Below are positions 1 through 15,400 of a stretch of 64,000 bases of DNA, in pieces. Each line of letters begins with the position of its first letter. Position 1 is the stretch's first letter. Position numbers and translations under genes: made by a program. The notes under the pieces are model-generated. The model was not told where the DNA came from, searched no databases, and saw nothing but the letters and a program-made list of their open reading frames with translations. The DNA lies in the NCBI RefSeq assembly GCF_037975245.1, contig NC_092572.1, positions 6,093,501 through 6,157,500 on the forward strand, in the 5' to 3' direction. This stretch comes from Apostichopus japonicus. Lineage: Eukaryota; Echinodermata; Holothuroidea; Aspidochirotida; Stichopodidae.

Positions 1-263
1 TTCTTGCAAATCTGCTGAAAAGTTATGCAATGAGATATGTGTGACAATATTTGGTGAACGTCTAGGCAAACATCTTTTAGAGCCTTAAAATGTGAATTAA
101 GTATTTAATACCCAAATAATTGTTGACAATATAGTTGAAATAAAAAAAAAATGTTTATTTAATCATAGGAATTATTTCAAACTTTCATGATAATTGTATA
201 GTTAGCAACACAATATTTAAAAATTGTCCAAAAGATATTATCAACTTCACATCTTGCGATTAC
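1..263 (-). other. Intron after exon 64, incomplete
   Basis: AT-rich intron start; no exon before the window edge. Confidence 0.5.
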
Positions 264-416
264 CTCCAGCCATATCAGGAACTATTGCTCCATCTGGTCC
301 GATCCAAACCAGATCACCGTAGGGATTATCCTCTGGTACCTCGCAGATGAAGGTGACACTTGATCCAAGGGTAGGTACCTGGCCCTCAGGCTCAATGATG
401 GTGATGTACCCCTCCT
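264..416 (-). CDS. Exon 64: Ig22 half A, last exon in window
   Basis: The exon has 153 nt, acceptor TCAACAG and donor GTAATC. It shows VTFICEV (first Cys) and DLVWIGPDGA (core Trp). Its partner half B must lie below coordinate 1, so the gene continues. Confidence 0.92.
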
Positions 417-3400
417 CTGTTGAAAAACAGGGTATTATATACTCAGTTAACGATTCAAGTTTATTTCAAAACAGCTGATATGAAATATACATGTATGCGT
501 ATTAACTTAACTAAATGACTGTCACATCATAGTAACCAATGAGTGATGAAACATTAGCGTGGGTGGGGGGAAGAGGATGGGGAGAGGAAGGAACTTACTT
601 ACCCTGTGTTTGACAATACTCTCCTGAAAATCCAATGGCACAATAACAGGAACCTAATGAGCAGGTACCTCCATGAAGACAAGAGGGACTGCAATCGGTG
701 GCTAGAATGATCAAAGAAGAAAGAATATACAACAATATGGAAATAGAACATGCCTGGACTATTAGGATATATGACACTATATAAACTGTACAGGCACACT
801 ATCTTTGTTAAATAATACAACATGCCCGGACAATTAGGATAAGACACTATATAAGCTGTACAGGCACAATATCTTTGTTAAATATTAAAACATGCAAGGA
901 CTATTAGGATAATACACTATAGAAGCTGTACAGGCACGATATCTTTGTTTAATATTATTAAGATATGAAGACTACCAACTAAGTCAGTTAAGTTTGATCA
1001 GTGACAACTTAACAAGTTATGAACTTATGTGCAACAACAACAATAGGATGCAGCAATCAATTGTTGAAATGAGACTATGAAGAATTCATCAAAATTTAGT
1101 TAAAGAGATGAAACTGTAGGTTCAGTAAAACAGGGAAATCACTTTCAACTTACAGAGTACTTCTATGTTGATATACTCTGTGTCTAGTACTGTGTAACAC
1201 TCATAGAGACCACCTGTCGTCTGGTCTATGGCAGTAATCACCAGCTCCGTCTCAAGAGGTGATTTTATGATTGTGTAATGTTGGCTATAGTTTCCTGGTT
1301 GGTGAAGAAAGAAAAGAAAATGATAAGAACAGCCACAAGTAGGTACAAAATAATCATATTGTATGGTATGTCAGTACTTCACAGTACTTTATGAGGTCCA
1401 ATAACTGTTCCTTTATAGACCCACTGTGGATAGGATACTGTACATTAAATCATATATAGTACCTGCTATATGAGGTCCAATAACTGTCCCATTATAGGCC
1501 CACTGTGGATAGGCTACTGTATATAAATTAAATCACATATAGTACCTGCATGCTGTATGAGGTCCAGTAACTAATCCATTATAGGCCCACTGTGGATAGG
1601 ATACTGTATAAATATGTTAAATCATATATAGTACCAGCTATATGAGGTCCAATTACTGTCCCATTATAGGCCCACTGTGGATAGGCTACTGTATATAAAT
1701 TAAATCATATATAGTACCTGCTGTATGAGGTCCTATAACTGTTCCATTATAGGCCCACTGTGGATAGGATATTGTATATATATGTTAAATCATATATAGT
1801 ACCTGCTATATGAGGTCCTATAACTGTTCCATTATAGGCCCACTGTGGATAGGATATTGTATATATATGTTAAATCATATATAGTACCTGCTATATGAGG
1901 TCCTATAACTGTTCCATTATAGGCCCACTGTGGATAGGATACTGTATATATATGTTAAATCATATATAGTACCTGCTATATGAGGCCCTATAACTGTTCC
2001 ATTATAGGCCCACTGTGGATAGGCTACTGTATATTTATATTAAATCATATATAGTACCTGATATATGAGGTCCAATAACTGTTCCATTATAGGCCCACTG
2101 TGGATAGGATATAAAGTGGTCCCCCTCCAGTACTTCACATGTGAGTCTGACCTGCTGGCCCTCGTAGTATGATGTAATAAAGGGATGGATCACCAAATAA
2201 CCATCCGCTGAAAGGAAGGATGTGAACATCATCAAAATCAAGCAAACTTATTCTCATGTGCAGGATGCTTGAAAGCAAAAATATTAACTTAAATAAAAGT
2301 GACATTCAACATCTAATTACTTTGATGAAGTAAATTCCTACTTTATGCCCCTGCTTATAATATCAACAGCTTCTTCCCTTGGCTAAACATGTTGTGGTTT
2401 CCCTAGGCTAGTTGCAACCCATAAACTTCTGGGGACTTAAATTTACCAAATATATACCCTTTTGATGAATGATTAAACAGCACATTGTCTGACTAATTGC
2501 TTGTTATTGACTACACATTGACTGACTTGATTGTGCAATGACTCACCCTGATGGCACATTGACTGGCCAGAGTAAAATTTGATATGAAACAGACCCCACG
2601 TATGTGAGTGAGCAATAGCACACACATTAATGAAAAGCTTGGAAAACAAAATACTCCATGCCAGGATGAATTTTATCATCAGATTCCATGAAACATGTTA
2701 TCCTCTGTTCAAATTTCAGGGATGAGCCTGGGGTATAAAAGAATCATGGAACTTTGCAAAAATTGTGGTATAGGCTCCAGTTTACATATGCTACAGTCTG
2801 TTAGGTTAATATTTTTTGTCCCCGAAGTAGAAAAGAAATCACGGATATTCCGCAAATTTGTGGAAAAAGCTCATGCCTGAAATGTTCTTGTTTTCTGCTA
2901 CCCAGCATGGTATGTACCTGCCACAGAAACTTGGTGAGCCAGTGTTTGTTTGCGACCTATGGTAGGTAAGATTGACAATATGAGCCAATCAACTTACCTG
3001 GCATACTGCAGTCCGGTCCTCTCCACTCATATGGACACACACAAACAGACTTCATGCAGAGGCCATCATTTTGACATGGGTAAACGCATTCTGTTTCTGT
3101 TAGGTTTTTAATAGAAGGACAGGAAAAAATAAAAATATAGCAAAATTTAAGTAATTATCAAGTACTGGAAAAGTGAATGAGCAATTTCCTGTATAAGTGA
3201 TAAGCACATATTTAACCAGATCAGAATCAAAGACCACCATGAACGATGTAATACATAGACAATAGCAGAAACAGTAGTTATGATTACACATTGAAATTTG
3301 GCTCTAAATTGTTTCAAAAACAGACCTGTGTGTATGATATACATACCTTGTTTTTAAACTACAGAGTCATTCAGTGATAGATATAACTGTATCCATGAAC

Positions 3401-6400
3401 TGCACATGCATAACACAACAATACACAATAATACACAACAATAACAATAATACACGTTTCGTATGTCTTATGAGAAGTGAGAATATGCATTTAACATGTT
3501 TTTATTAAAACTACAGAGACAGGCAGTGATATCTACTGTATCCATTAACTGCATATATGCATAAACACAATAATACACAATAACAACAATTATACATAAC
3601 AATACACAATAAAACATGTTTCTTATGTATTGTGTGATGTGAGAATATGCATACCATTGTTTTATACTAGAGTCAGGCAGTAATATCTACTGTAACCATA
3701 AACTACACATGCATAAAACGATAATTATTGAAATTCTTCCTCATACTCTAACTTTCAGTACAGAACATTATTTGCTATAGGTCTAATTCATTCCTGATTC
3801 CTGTCTTAATCTATGACATGTCTAGAATGTGTAACTCTCCATATAGCTTTCCATCCAATATCTTATTTACTTCCTTCTGGCTAATTACTAATGTATTATC
3901 AAACACCGTGTCAGCTTTGCTGTATAATCATAAACCTGTAAACCTTATCCTTCAATTTAATATTTAGAGGGTAGATCACCTGAAATGGTTGGAACTACTT
4001 GCAAGCTCATGCATTACTCAACTGTTTCATTTTGTATACTTGTTTTTAACATTAAATAGTACAAGTTACACAAAATAACAAACATAATATGAACAGCAAT
4101 AATATGAACGAAAGTAGAGGGAAGTGAAACTAACAAAAATCCTGAGGGGCTTGTCAAAGAATTTCACTCCCGACAAACTAAAAAAAGCCAAATTAGAAAT
4201 ATATATTGAGAAAACAATGAATAGAGGAATTGAAGAGAATGTGAACAAAGCAATACAAAACTTATTTCCTAAACAGTAGAATGTCATGAGTGGAACATCT
4301 CTTCCATACTAATGATGATATGTGATATAAGAAGCCTAATCAATGATCTTGGTTCAATCTTTCAACTTGGCTGAAACTAACCTGCAGATAAGGGGTAGCA
4401 TGAGGGCTACTGGACTAGATGATTTATAAGGTACCGTAGATATAATTCCTAATCGTTTTCTTACCATCTCCTTCTACAAGGATATTGGTTATGTCATCTG
4501 CGTGTCCGACTATGCAAGTGTAATCTCCCGAGTGACTCTTCTGAACATTAAATATGATCAGTTCTGTGGTTTCTGGCGTTAGGACTCTGGTACCGATGGT
4601 TTCTATCCCGACTCCTAGAAAAAGGGAAATGAAGAAAATGAAAATCAATAAAGAGAGAAATAAATAAATTGATGCCTGAAAGATTCCAGTCAGCTTCAAA
4701 AGAAAAGCAATCATCCCTGACTACACAGTATTAGGTACTGTAGTTTCTGACTGACATACCCTCGATTAAATATAGTGTACATGCTTAGGGACTGCAATGG
4801 TCCAGTGGTCCACCTAAATCCTGGATATATTGCCCAGAAGATAGAGCACAGGACCTACAAACCTGAGGTCACTTGTTGATATTTACATTTTGGCCAAACG
4901 AAGCTGGCTAGACCAGCTGCCATTGGCAGGCTACGGTATAGTTGGTGGTAGTTTTCTTTTGTGAGTTGAGCTCCGATGGTGCAGGAAAATGCATAAGTAA
5001 TTTGTCCAGAAGGTGAGTCCTTCCCGATGTAAGTTGCTTGTCCATTGCCATAATTGTGAAAATTCAGATAAACAATCAAAACTTTTGAACTTTTTTTTGA
5101 AATATATACTTGATGAAAATATGACTATGACACCAAATCCAGCATATTATTACCAGTTTCAATCTTCTGTCCATAATGATCGAACCAGACTGGAGGACCA
5201 TACCGATTGGGTCTAGAAGCAGAGCACCTCAGGGCCACCCTATCACCAATGTCATAAAATTCTTTTTCACCGACTCGATAGATGTCAACGAACAGTTCTA
5301 GAAGCAAAGAAGAAGGATATGAAAAACAGAGACAAAAAAGTTAGACAAAACTATCTTGTGTATTGAAGAGACAGATAGAGTTATACATATTCATTATCCG
5401 TTGTACCATTTACAAACTCACATTTCCAGCAGCAGCCTGGGCATATGCAAGAATATTTGATCTATATATAAAACTCTCCCTACAAGGGAGTCTCAGATGA
5501 TTTATTTGTTACATAACAGAACAAAATGACAAAATGAATCATTATTTTACATGTTACGGGTTTGAAATAATAAAAACAAATTGCTACTCACCAAGTTCCT
5601 GACAAGATTCCCCAATGTATTCCGCAGGGCAGTTGCAGACACCAACTATACAGGTGCCTCCATTTTCACAAGGAGGGACACATTCTGGATCTGATAACAA
5701 AGATGATGATAATGATAACCAGTTTTAATTAGAAATCAACATATAATGATACGTCCATGAATATAAATAGAAAACCAAGGTAAATAGTGGTCAAGTTTTG
5801 AAAAAGTACTTTCCTGGGGGTCTTTACTCTCCAAATTGTTCTCAGACATTTTTAAGGAACACACTTAGATGACTGAATGTCCCAGTGAGGAAAATTTCCT
5901 CCAAGGTTGCTATAAACAGTTTCAGATTTTTGACCAAATGTGACCATATTTGAATATCTAGCATATTTGGGGCCAATACAGCATACCTTTAAGGAAACAC
6001 CTACTGCTAGAAATACTACTACTCGGCATGTACTAGATAAAGTTACCTTTGATGTCTTCCACATCCAAAGATTTATTGTGAGGTCCAGCCACGCAGAAGA
6101 AACTGCCAGAATCTGCTATATCCAGATCCAAGATGGTCAAAACGGCTTCATTTTCTGACGTAAAGTCGGTGAAGACATGGTTAGATTCTCCTGTGGACGG
6201 GACAAAAATCAGTCTGTCTTCATTGAACACAAAATATCTTTCTATTAAAGAATTTTGTGATACTGCAAAGTTACATTTTCTATTTTGTTTTCATTATCAA
6301 AACGGAAGTAAAATTTCAAATTGATCTAGATAACAGATAGAGACAAGAATTTCTCTCTGTGGTGGTTCAAGTAAAGAGTTTAAGTTCAGGATTCTTAGAG

Positions 6401-9400
6401 CATATCATTGTCATCTTCATCATTTTTATAGAAAATATAAGTTTTCAAAAGAACAATTTAGATACTGATTTATTCCTTTACTAGGACATCATCAATTTCA
6501 ATTGCAAAAAAGAGAAAACTATTAATTGTCTAATAAGCACAAGTTAAACAATAGCACAGGCAACAAGAGACAATGTAGAACTTGGAATAATAACTTGGAA
6601 ATATATATGTTCTTAATTTTCACATTTAAATGTAAGCACCATCTATCTGGCAAAAGTAGACGAGAGAACTTTGGAAATAACTTTGAATAAGTATGTTCTT
6701 AATTTTCATATTTACATGCAAGTGCCATCTACCTGACTGAAAGGTCACATTGCTTATTTTTAATTTTTGTTTTAATTTCTTATTTTTTTAGTATCATTTA
6801 TTACAGGTGTTTTTTTTTATTGTTGCCTTAAAATTTGTGTGTTTGCCTTATTGGTTCTAAATATTTAATATTTTGGTTTTTGTTACTATTTTTTTTTAGG
6901 TTTTACATTTGTAAAGCACTTTGAGAAGCTTTGCTGATTATGCGCTATATAAATATTACTTATTATTATTATTATTGCATCTTGTCTGTATATGTAATAG
7001 GGATAGGGATCGGCATAATGCACTGCCGTCAAGAGATTTGATCAAAAGACTATGTAGGCACAAACAAGTAAGAAAATATTATAAATTCCTCTTAAACTCT
7101 GACTCAATTTATCATTTCAATTCCATGTTAAAGACATGACAATGACTCACCGTCACCCATTGGTAGAATAGGCAGCCCAGTCGAGTCAGCCCACATAGGA
7201 AAGTATGGACTATCAGGATGGGCTGAACAGATCACTGAATAATTGCTGTTGCGAATTGGTTCATCTAGTGGCTCAAAAGAAAGGATATCTTCGGCTAAAA
7301 GAGGTCAGAATTGGTATTAGACAAATTGAGAGGGAGAGAGAGAGAGAAAAAGTGTTAAGATAATATATATATGTAACATGTTGGTTTAGAATTAAAGCAG
7401 TTGTAAGTGAAACTTAAGGGTAAGTGATATTATTCAGCATTTAGTGACGTTTCAACATCAGATTCATCAAAACAAGAAACAAAAACAGTTTAGTAATGTC
7501 AGTCTGACCAAGATAACAATCACACATAGTCACTATGGCTAGAAAATAGGAAATAAACCCATATAGGCCTCATAGATGGACAATCAGATAATAAAATACA
7601 GAAAGAGGTAAGTAGCCTAAATAGTGGATTCTGGCAATATCAGTCAGACCTAGATAACTTTAATCAGTTCTTGTTTTAATTTCTTTGATTGAAGTTACTT
7701 TGGCTGTGAAATAACATCCCAAGCTTAACTGAAATAGGCCTTGAAATTTAGCCTGCTTGAATTGAGATTGTTGTCTTATGAAACAGCTGCTATTGTTAAC
7801 AAAAAGCAATTTAGCCTACTGGAACGATGTTTTCTTTCAGAATTTGTTTGACAAATGTTAACACATAAAGATAACTAAAACTGATTCTAAAACAATGTTG
7901 GAATAATTATTTCTTCTCACCTGGATTCTCGCATTGTGTACCAAAATATGAATCAGGACAGCTACATATTTCATCCACACATTCTCCTCCATTCAGGCAA
8001 GGTGCAGTACAATTTTGAACTATCAGAGAGAGCAATAAAACAAACATAAATCAGTCCATCCATCCATTGTTATTATTCATTTCCTCATGCATTCAAGCAT
8101 TTGTTGTAACCGAAAGAGAAAAAAGGATAAATATGATTATTTTTTTACCCAGAGCAGCTTCAAGTTTTTTTTTTTTCATTACTATGGAAACCTTTTAAAT
8201 GGTTCTTTTTTTGTAAAGGTAAACATGACTCTTCAGATTTCATTTCCCCAACATCAAAGAGAGGAGTCCAATAAAGCCTTTACCTTGTTCTCCACACGCA
8301 TTACCAATCCAGGGGGGCGAGCATACACATATGCCGTTGTCACAAATGCCTCCATTTAAGCAGTTAGGTTCACAAACTTCATCTATATCGATTAAAGAAG
8401 AAACATTTTTTTGAGTTGATGAATGTACTTTTTGCTGTTTACAAGTAACAAAAACAGAAAAAAAGTATATTTATTTACATTATGAGAAAAGAAGGAAAGA
8501 GGCAAAAGAAAATAGCATAAAAAAGGAGAAGAAGAAAGAAACAAACTGGAAGACAGAAAACAAAAAGAGGAGAAGAAAGAAATTTTCAGTTTCCATGAAT
8601 TCATGAGAAAAACTGTCCTCCTCAAATTCACTCAAGAAGTAATAATTTGCTACTTTATAGAATATACTACCCTAAATACTGTCATTAGGGCTCATTCTTG
8701 AGTGCACATAATTCATTGACCAGCCACCATATGATTGTAAAGACAAGTGCTTTAATGGCTAGCACTACTTTCCTGTGTGCAGTGAAGACAAGTTTGGCTT
8801 GACCACTGATATAATACACTGTGTGTTTAATCATGAATTGGTGCAGAAATGCGTTCAGTATGGCTAGCATTACCAACTCGGGTAGATATTCAATCTCCCC
8901 TGTTTATGGCCAAAAACAGGGGACTCGGGTGGTATTTGCTATAGGCAGGGAAGATCGTAATGTATACAATCACCTTGTCCATAACATTACTGCATAAATG
9001 CGACTATCCATATACATTATGTGACGTATGTGGAGAAAGAAACACACATTCCATGTGCATGTACCATTTCACATATGTGCTTACCCTTCACTATAACGGT
9101 GATAGTGGAGAAGTTGTTGTCGATTTGACAGGTGTATGTACCGCCCTCACTCTTGGAAAGTCCTTTTATGACAAGCTGACTCAAGCCAATTCCCACGTTC
9201 TTTATGTAAACATTCTCACCGCCTGTGGTAGGTAAATGAGATAACAGTCTGTATTAAACAGGGTGATTTTGAATATGTCACATTCGTCACAACCTGGACA
9301 AAATAGACTACAATAATATTCATAGAATTTCATTAAATAAGGCTTGAAAATCACAAAGTTACAGAGATAATGAATAAACAAATGTCCAATCGCCAAAAAC

Positions 9401-12400
9401 TGTGCGACATAAAAGCTGAATCAAAGAACAGTATCATCTTGATGGGTTTTGATCACGATAGAGATGACTTTACTCACAAGGTCACTGGTTGCTATCTTCC
9501 ATTTGTTTTAAGTTCCCAGTCAGTCTTTCCATTACTTGTACAGATTACAAACTGGCAATATTTACATAAATACATTTACAAACATTGGAAGTCCACTGAA
9601 ACCCCATAACTGAAACATTTAATTAAAATATTTGTACCGAACAAATTACAAATGATGAAAACATATGGCAAAGGTTGCATGACAAAAGAGAATTAAAATA
9701 ATACAACTTAACTAAAGGAAACTTGAAAATGGGGCAACTGTAATTTATTGTTACAAAATGGTAAAGTAAGGAATGCCTCCCACTGCTGTTGTTACGCAGT
9801 TCCAGCTCAGAGCAATAATTTATACTTCTTCTTTCAAAATGTCTATTAAATTTCACAATCAGTGTTCATTGACAGTTCAGCTTGGTCTTTCATAAGATGT
9901 TAAACTGAGTTTCAATTCTCTTTTCAAGTTAAACACCTGTTGGTTCTTCAAACTGTGTGAAATTTTCCTTTATTTTATCTCTCTTTTTTTTTTCACTCCT
10001 AAGTTTACTCTTCCAACAGTCATGATTTCAGATACTCACTGTTTTCTGTAGCCGTTATGATATTTCCATCTGGACCTCTCCACAGCGGAAGATCCAAGTA
10101 ATTCGGAGCCGTACAGTTAAAATTGAGAGGAGATCCAGTCGATAACACAACCGTAGAGATGTTAGTAAACGTCTTTGCTGCAGATGAAAATGAAGGCCAA
10201 TATCAAGGTACAACAAATTAACAATCTGTCTCATCTTAGGCACTGTGTCAAAAGTATGATATGGGATATGCTGCAGCATCATGCAGCCAGGCTCTGAAGG
10301 ACATAGTCTATTGTGCTCCATGGTTCACAAATTAAAGCACTGCAGGGGTTTAGAGACAATCCCTATTGTTTTCATATTGATTCATCCTAGCTGAACAGGA
10401 TTTTGCAGCTGCGGCTTTCACTGTTACATAGTGCCTTAATACATGTTGATGTTATTTACAAAACTATCCATGAACCGTTAGATAATGAGATACCTATTAA
10501 TACCATGGCTGTGACATGCTGGTGATTAAGGTCTTGCCAAGTGAGAACCATTCTGTCATTGCATTTTGTCATAATGCCACTTGGAGCTAAGTGATATATC
10601 TGAACTTTTGGGTTGTTTCATTTTTCCTACATCTTTTTATTAACCTACTGAAATGAATGCTGGCAAGAGGTAATTTAATAATTACCCTTTTTTTTCAGTA
10701 TCAAGATTTGCAACTTAACACATCTGTCAATCACAATAAGTGAAAGCATTTCACATACTAGCACTTGTGACCTTGTGATGTCATATTAGTTTAGACTTGA
10801 CCAAGTCTACAGTGTTTCATATTACCAACAACAAAGTCATACATATCCCATCCCAGGGAATCTAATATAAATACCAGAAAATACTGTGAGTCAAAGGTAC
10901 GAAAGGAGTGTAGTAAAGAGACTTAAAGATAAATAAATGAAATATTACCTTCTATTATTGTAATTTGATGTAAGAATCTGTATGGTCCAACATTACAAGT
11001 GTACACCCCTTCATCGCTTTGCTCCAGAGGTCTGAAGGTAAGCTTGACCCTGGTGTCGGAAAATCTCTCAGCAAATACCCTTCCGTTATCAACTATGTAC
11101 AGAAAGAACATAATCAGAATATGTCTCAGAAGATATTTATCCTCACATACGATATTTGGGAATCACGTTGTCAACATATTTTCATCAAATTTCAATGACA
11201 TGGATTAAGCTCCTATTTCGAGATATTTTACAAATGTGGTTCCTTGTAATTTGACACAATTGGCTGCTACCACTGAACTGATGATTCAAGTTTGATACAG
11301 CTGTTTTCTTAGCTGCATTGTGGTATTTAGAAAATAACATTGAACAAATTAAGCTTCTGTTGGCTTCCTAGCACTAAACTTAACTTATTATGCACGAGTG
11401 GAATATTATTGCTGATACATTAATAATAACAGTACCAAGACACACACCCTATGTTGCTTCTAGCAGTGGGCTATGTAACCTGATATGCACCTCATCAATA
11501 TGTCCTGATGTGTTAAGATCTAGATGCCATAGTTTCAAAGAATAAACAGCATCTGGAGCTTCAGGGAAGAAAATTGTCGGAAGTGTTTATATACAAATGC
11601 TAGACAAGGTGCACAATATTTACGCTTTTTTTTTTCTATTTTCTCTTTCTCACTGGACTAAATTATTTGAATACAGACGTACCTTCTAATCCATTAGTAC
11701 TCGCCCAATATGGTGGATCCCCAGGTACGGGATAGTTTACATCACAAATGACAATGTACTCCGTTCCTACCACTGGTGGATAAGGTGTGATGAATGTTGC
11801 ATCTCTCTGGTCGTAGTCTAAGAGAATGAAGTAAAATACTAATCGGTTACCACTGTTCATTGAGGCAATCAGGCATCTGCAACACTTTTGTGCTATGATC
11901 ACAGTACTGTTCATACAGCAGATATGGCTTGTCAGGTAAAGAAGTCTACTTTGTCTATAAAATTGGGGGAAGGGGGAGGGGGGGGGTAATTATTGGCTCA
12001 TTTCATATACTTCTCCACTAAAGTTTCCAAAGAAATGACGAGAGTAAAATGGTAAAACTCTGGTGTCAAATGATCATTCTTTCCTTGGTAGATATCAAGT
12101 ATGTTTCTGCAAAGATATCGATACATTATAAAACGCAATACCACTGATGATTTATGATAAGTAGAAGCTAACACACAGAGTTCTCTTGTGCCTAGTGCTA
12201 ATCTACACACGTCTGTTACTTCTGAAAGTACCCTGGCTGGGACCAAGAAAGTGTCCCTTTATTTCTTTTTGCTGTGATAGTCAAAGCACTGGTAAGGGTG
12301 AAAACAATACCCATGACAAACAGTCCTGTACACAGATCAAAATGGGCATGTTAAGACTATGCCCCCACCAACATCCCCATCAGATTTGATGTTGGAAATA

Positions 12401-15400
12401 TTGCTTGGAAGGTGTTCAACCTTAATTTTGTACTTACTTTGTAAAGAGAGGGTGACATTTGCAGAAAGCCTTCCTGTCCTGCAGTAATAGTTTCCTCGAT
12501 CAGACGGCTGGAGATCATTGATGTACAGGATTGTGATGTACTCAGAGGCACGGGTAGAATATATATGTCGCCTGCTCCCTGTTACATGACCAAAATATTT
12601 CTTCTTATATCATAGTTAATAGTATGATATTAATGTTATAAATATTTATATTATGAATATTTATATTTTGAATAGTTATGTTATGAATATTATTATTAAG
12701 ATTTTGAATATTTATATTCTGAATATTTGTATTTTGAATATTTATATTATGAATATGAATATTATGAATATGATATATACATCAGGAAAAGGTATAGAGG
12801 GTACTAAATGGGCAATATGTCTTCATTCTTTTACAATAAACACAGAAATAGAATAGTCTAACTGATATACATTATTCCCAAAACTAAAGAAATATCAATA
12901 TAAAGCCACTGAATAGTGGTGGTGTGGAACTACCTTTGGAACATTACAACACTGAGAGACTTGCTAGTGCAATACAAATGGGATACTTTTTTTTTTTAAG
13001 AAAAGCCACCAAAGATAAATTCAAAATACTAGAACTGCTGAATGCACTCTCAACACGAGTCAAAGCAGACTGTTGTTATCACAAATGTGGCTGCTAATGT
13101 AACACTGCAATAGTGAAATGCACACCATATGACATTTTCCTTATTAACAAGTGGTGATTGCAACCATGGTATTCATGTGAGACTGGATTACAAACAAAAA
13201 AACATGACACATTGGACTTATTTTGACACCTAAATAATTTATATTTTAATATTCTATCGGAAGAACAACTGAATACGAAGCTCAAAGTAAGTGAACAGGG
13301 AAAGTAGATAGAAATGGCTGAAGTAGCAGCATGGGAAACAAATGGCACACTGCACTTAAGTAGCAAAGAGAAGAAATTTGCAAAAGAAACATGGTGAAAA
13401 TACTATCCAAAATAACTCATCAATATTAATAAATGAACTGGACTGTACAAAAACAGCATGCGCAAATGTTAAACATTTACATTAACAAGATACTAACCTG
13501 CGGGCCTCAGGGGGATTTCTGCATTTGACATATCAAACCATGTTGGGTTCTTGTATCCATCGTTCTGGGTTACCCGACAGACCAGTTGGAGGTCCTCACC
13601 TAGGGTGGGTGCGGGGTCTGGCTCCTGTATGACCAGCCGCACTACCGGTGATTCTAGATTGAAAAGCATGAATGTAATTCAGTCCCTGATGCCTCGAGAT
13701 GTGCTGGATCCAGCACCTTAATATTTACAGATATGTAACAATACACAGTGTTCACCATCACTATTTGCTTTATGATTTCGTTAATTTCCTTTTCACTTCA
13801 TTTTTTTCCGAGGTTCAAAGAGTTAATTTAAATGATAAGCAATTATAGCTTTACTAGAAATTCTCATCATTTTTTAATATTTCTATAAATGACCTGTTTT
13901 GTGTCTTTCAATTGAGAGCATTTACTTATATTATAAATCATCGACTAAGGTATTTTATAACGATACTTCACATTTCAATGGGTTCTTTTGTCTGATCGAA
14001 GGATGCATTTGGTTCAACTATGATATTAAAATGCATTGCAAAAGGATATGCAACTTCTACACAACCATGTTGTATGTTCTACACAGTGAAGGGTCTTATA
14101 TTGCAGGGGGAGTGTATGCTATTGGTAGCATGTCAGAATGGGGTGGTTTGGTGTGGGAGATGTGGGTTGGGGTGGTTGGTGGTTGAAGGGAGGTATTAAA
14201 AGCATTACGGTGCTTTAATTGTTGCGAACTGCTACGTACAGATTTAAACTTTACAAAACTTTACATCAAAACAAGCAAGGAATATGAGACAAATAAGAAA
14301 TAATTTTGTAATATTATTGACAAATATGACATTTCTAAGAAGAAAACGGTTCATTGGGGAACAAACAAAGGTGTATAATTACCATGCATATACATGAAAG
14401 TGGTACATATTTAAAACGTACAATCATACTTGTCAAATGTAGCCTTTGCTTACTTTTGTTTTATAATTTTAATTAACAATTCAGTGATCTATCAATAAAC
14501 TTTATGAGACAACTGATTTAATCTTAATCAAGCTACCAAACTATAGAAATTGTAACGTAAATGTGGAAATGCCAAACAACTCGTTTTCGGCATCTTTTAG
14601 CTCTTTCCCTTTTTTTCTGTTTCTTGGCAAAGTAACCTCTCATTTGAACATCTAATAATCATTGTAGCAGGTTAAAATGCCTCTAACAATGACATGCATA
14701 TTTGTAATACATTCTGAAGATATTGACCTTCTTTTTGCCTGCAAATATAAATGCATTAACACCACAAATGAAAATCAATCCTCTGCCAACCCCCACACAC
14801 CCACACCACTATCAAAGAAAAAAACAAAACATAAAGGATAAAAGTACTCAAAGAAAAAGAAAGCAGAAACATCTTTGTTTAAATCCTCCATTCGGTTTGT
14901 TTGTTGTATTTGCAGGATAACTGCTATATGGACAAACCTCTGCGTTGGCAATAACTGCCTTGGAAGCCATCGACACACTGACAGACATGGTTCACACAGA
15001 GACCACCATTAATACAGATAGGGATGCAGCCGTCACCTGTGGAGATTTGGTTCATGCATGCAGGAAAGAGAGTCAGAGGAACATGCAGCAACATTAAACT
15101 ACTTCTTCTACTCATGTCTAACCTCATTATTAGCATGTACATTGTCCTTTGGTTACTGCAGATGTCTCCAACTGTGTACAATGCTGAGGGGACTGCAGCA
15201 TCATACATGTCGCCAGGCTGCAGCATCATACATGCAGCCAGGCTACAGCATCATACATGCAGCCTGGCTACAGCATCATGCGTACAGCCAGGCTGCAGCA
15301 TCATGCGTGCAGCCAGGCTGCAGCATCATACATGCAGCCAGGCTGCAGCATCATGCATGTAGCCAGGCTGCAGCATCATGCATGCAGCCTGGCTGCAGCA

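Noticed and set aside
4855-5079. An intronic minus-strand frame with FSCTIG and a later W that could be an extra Ig half
   Set aside because: No phase-1 acceptor and donor pair bounds it, the Cys-Trp spacing is wrong, and neighbouring exons already form a complete Ig20.
6921-7139. A plus-strand frame with a hydrophobic start resembling a signal peptide
   Set aside because: It begins in the L2-like tail and AT repeat; there is no supporting exon or promoter.
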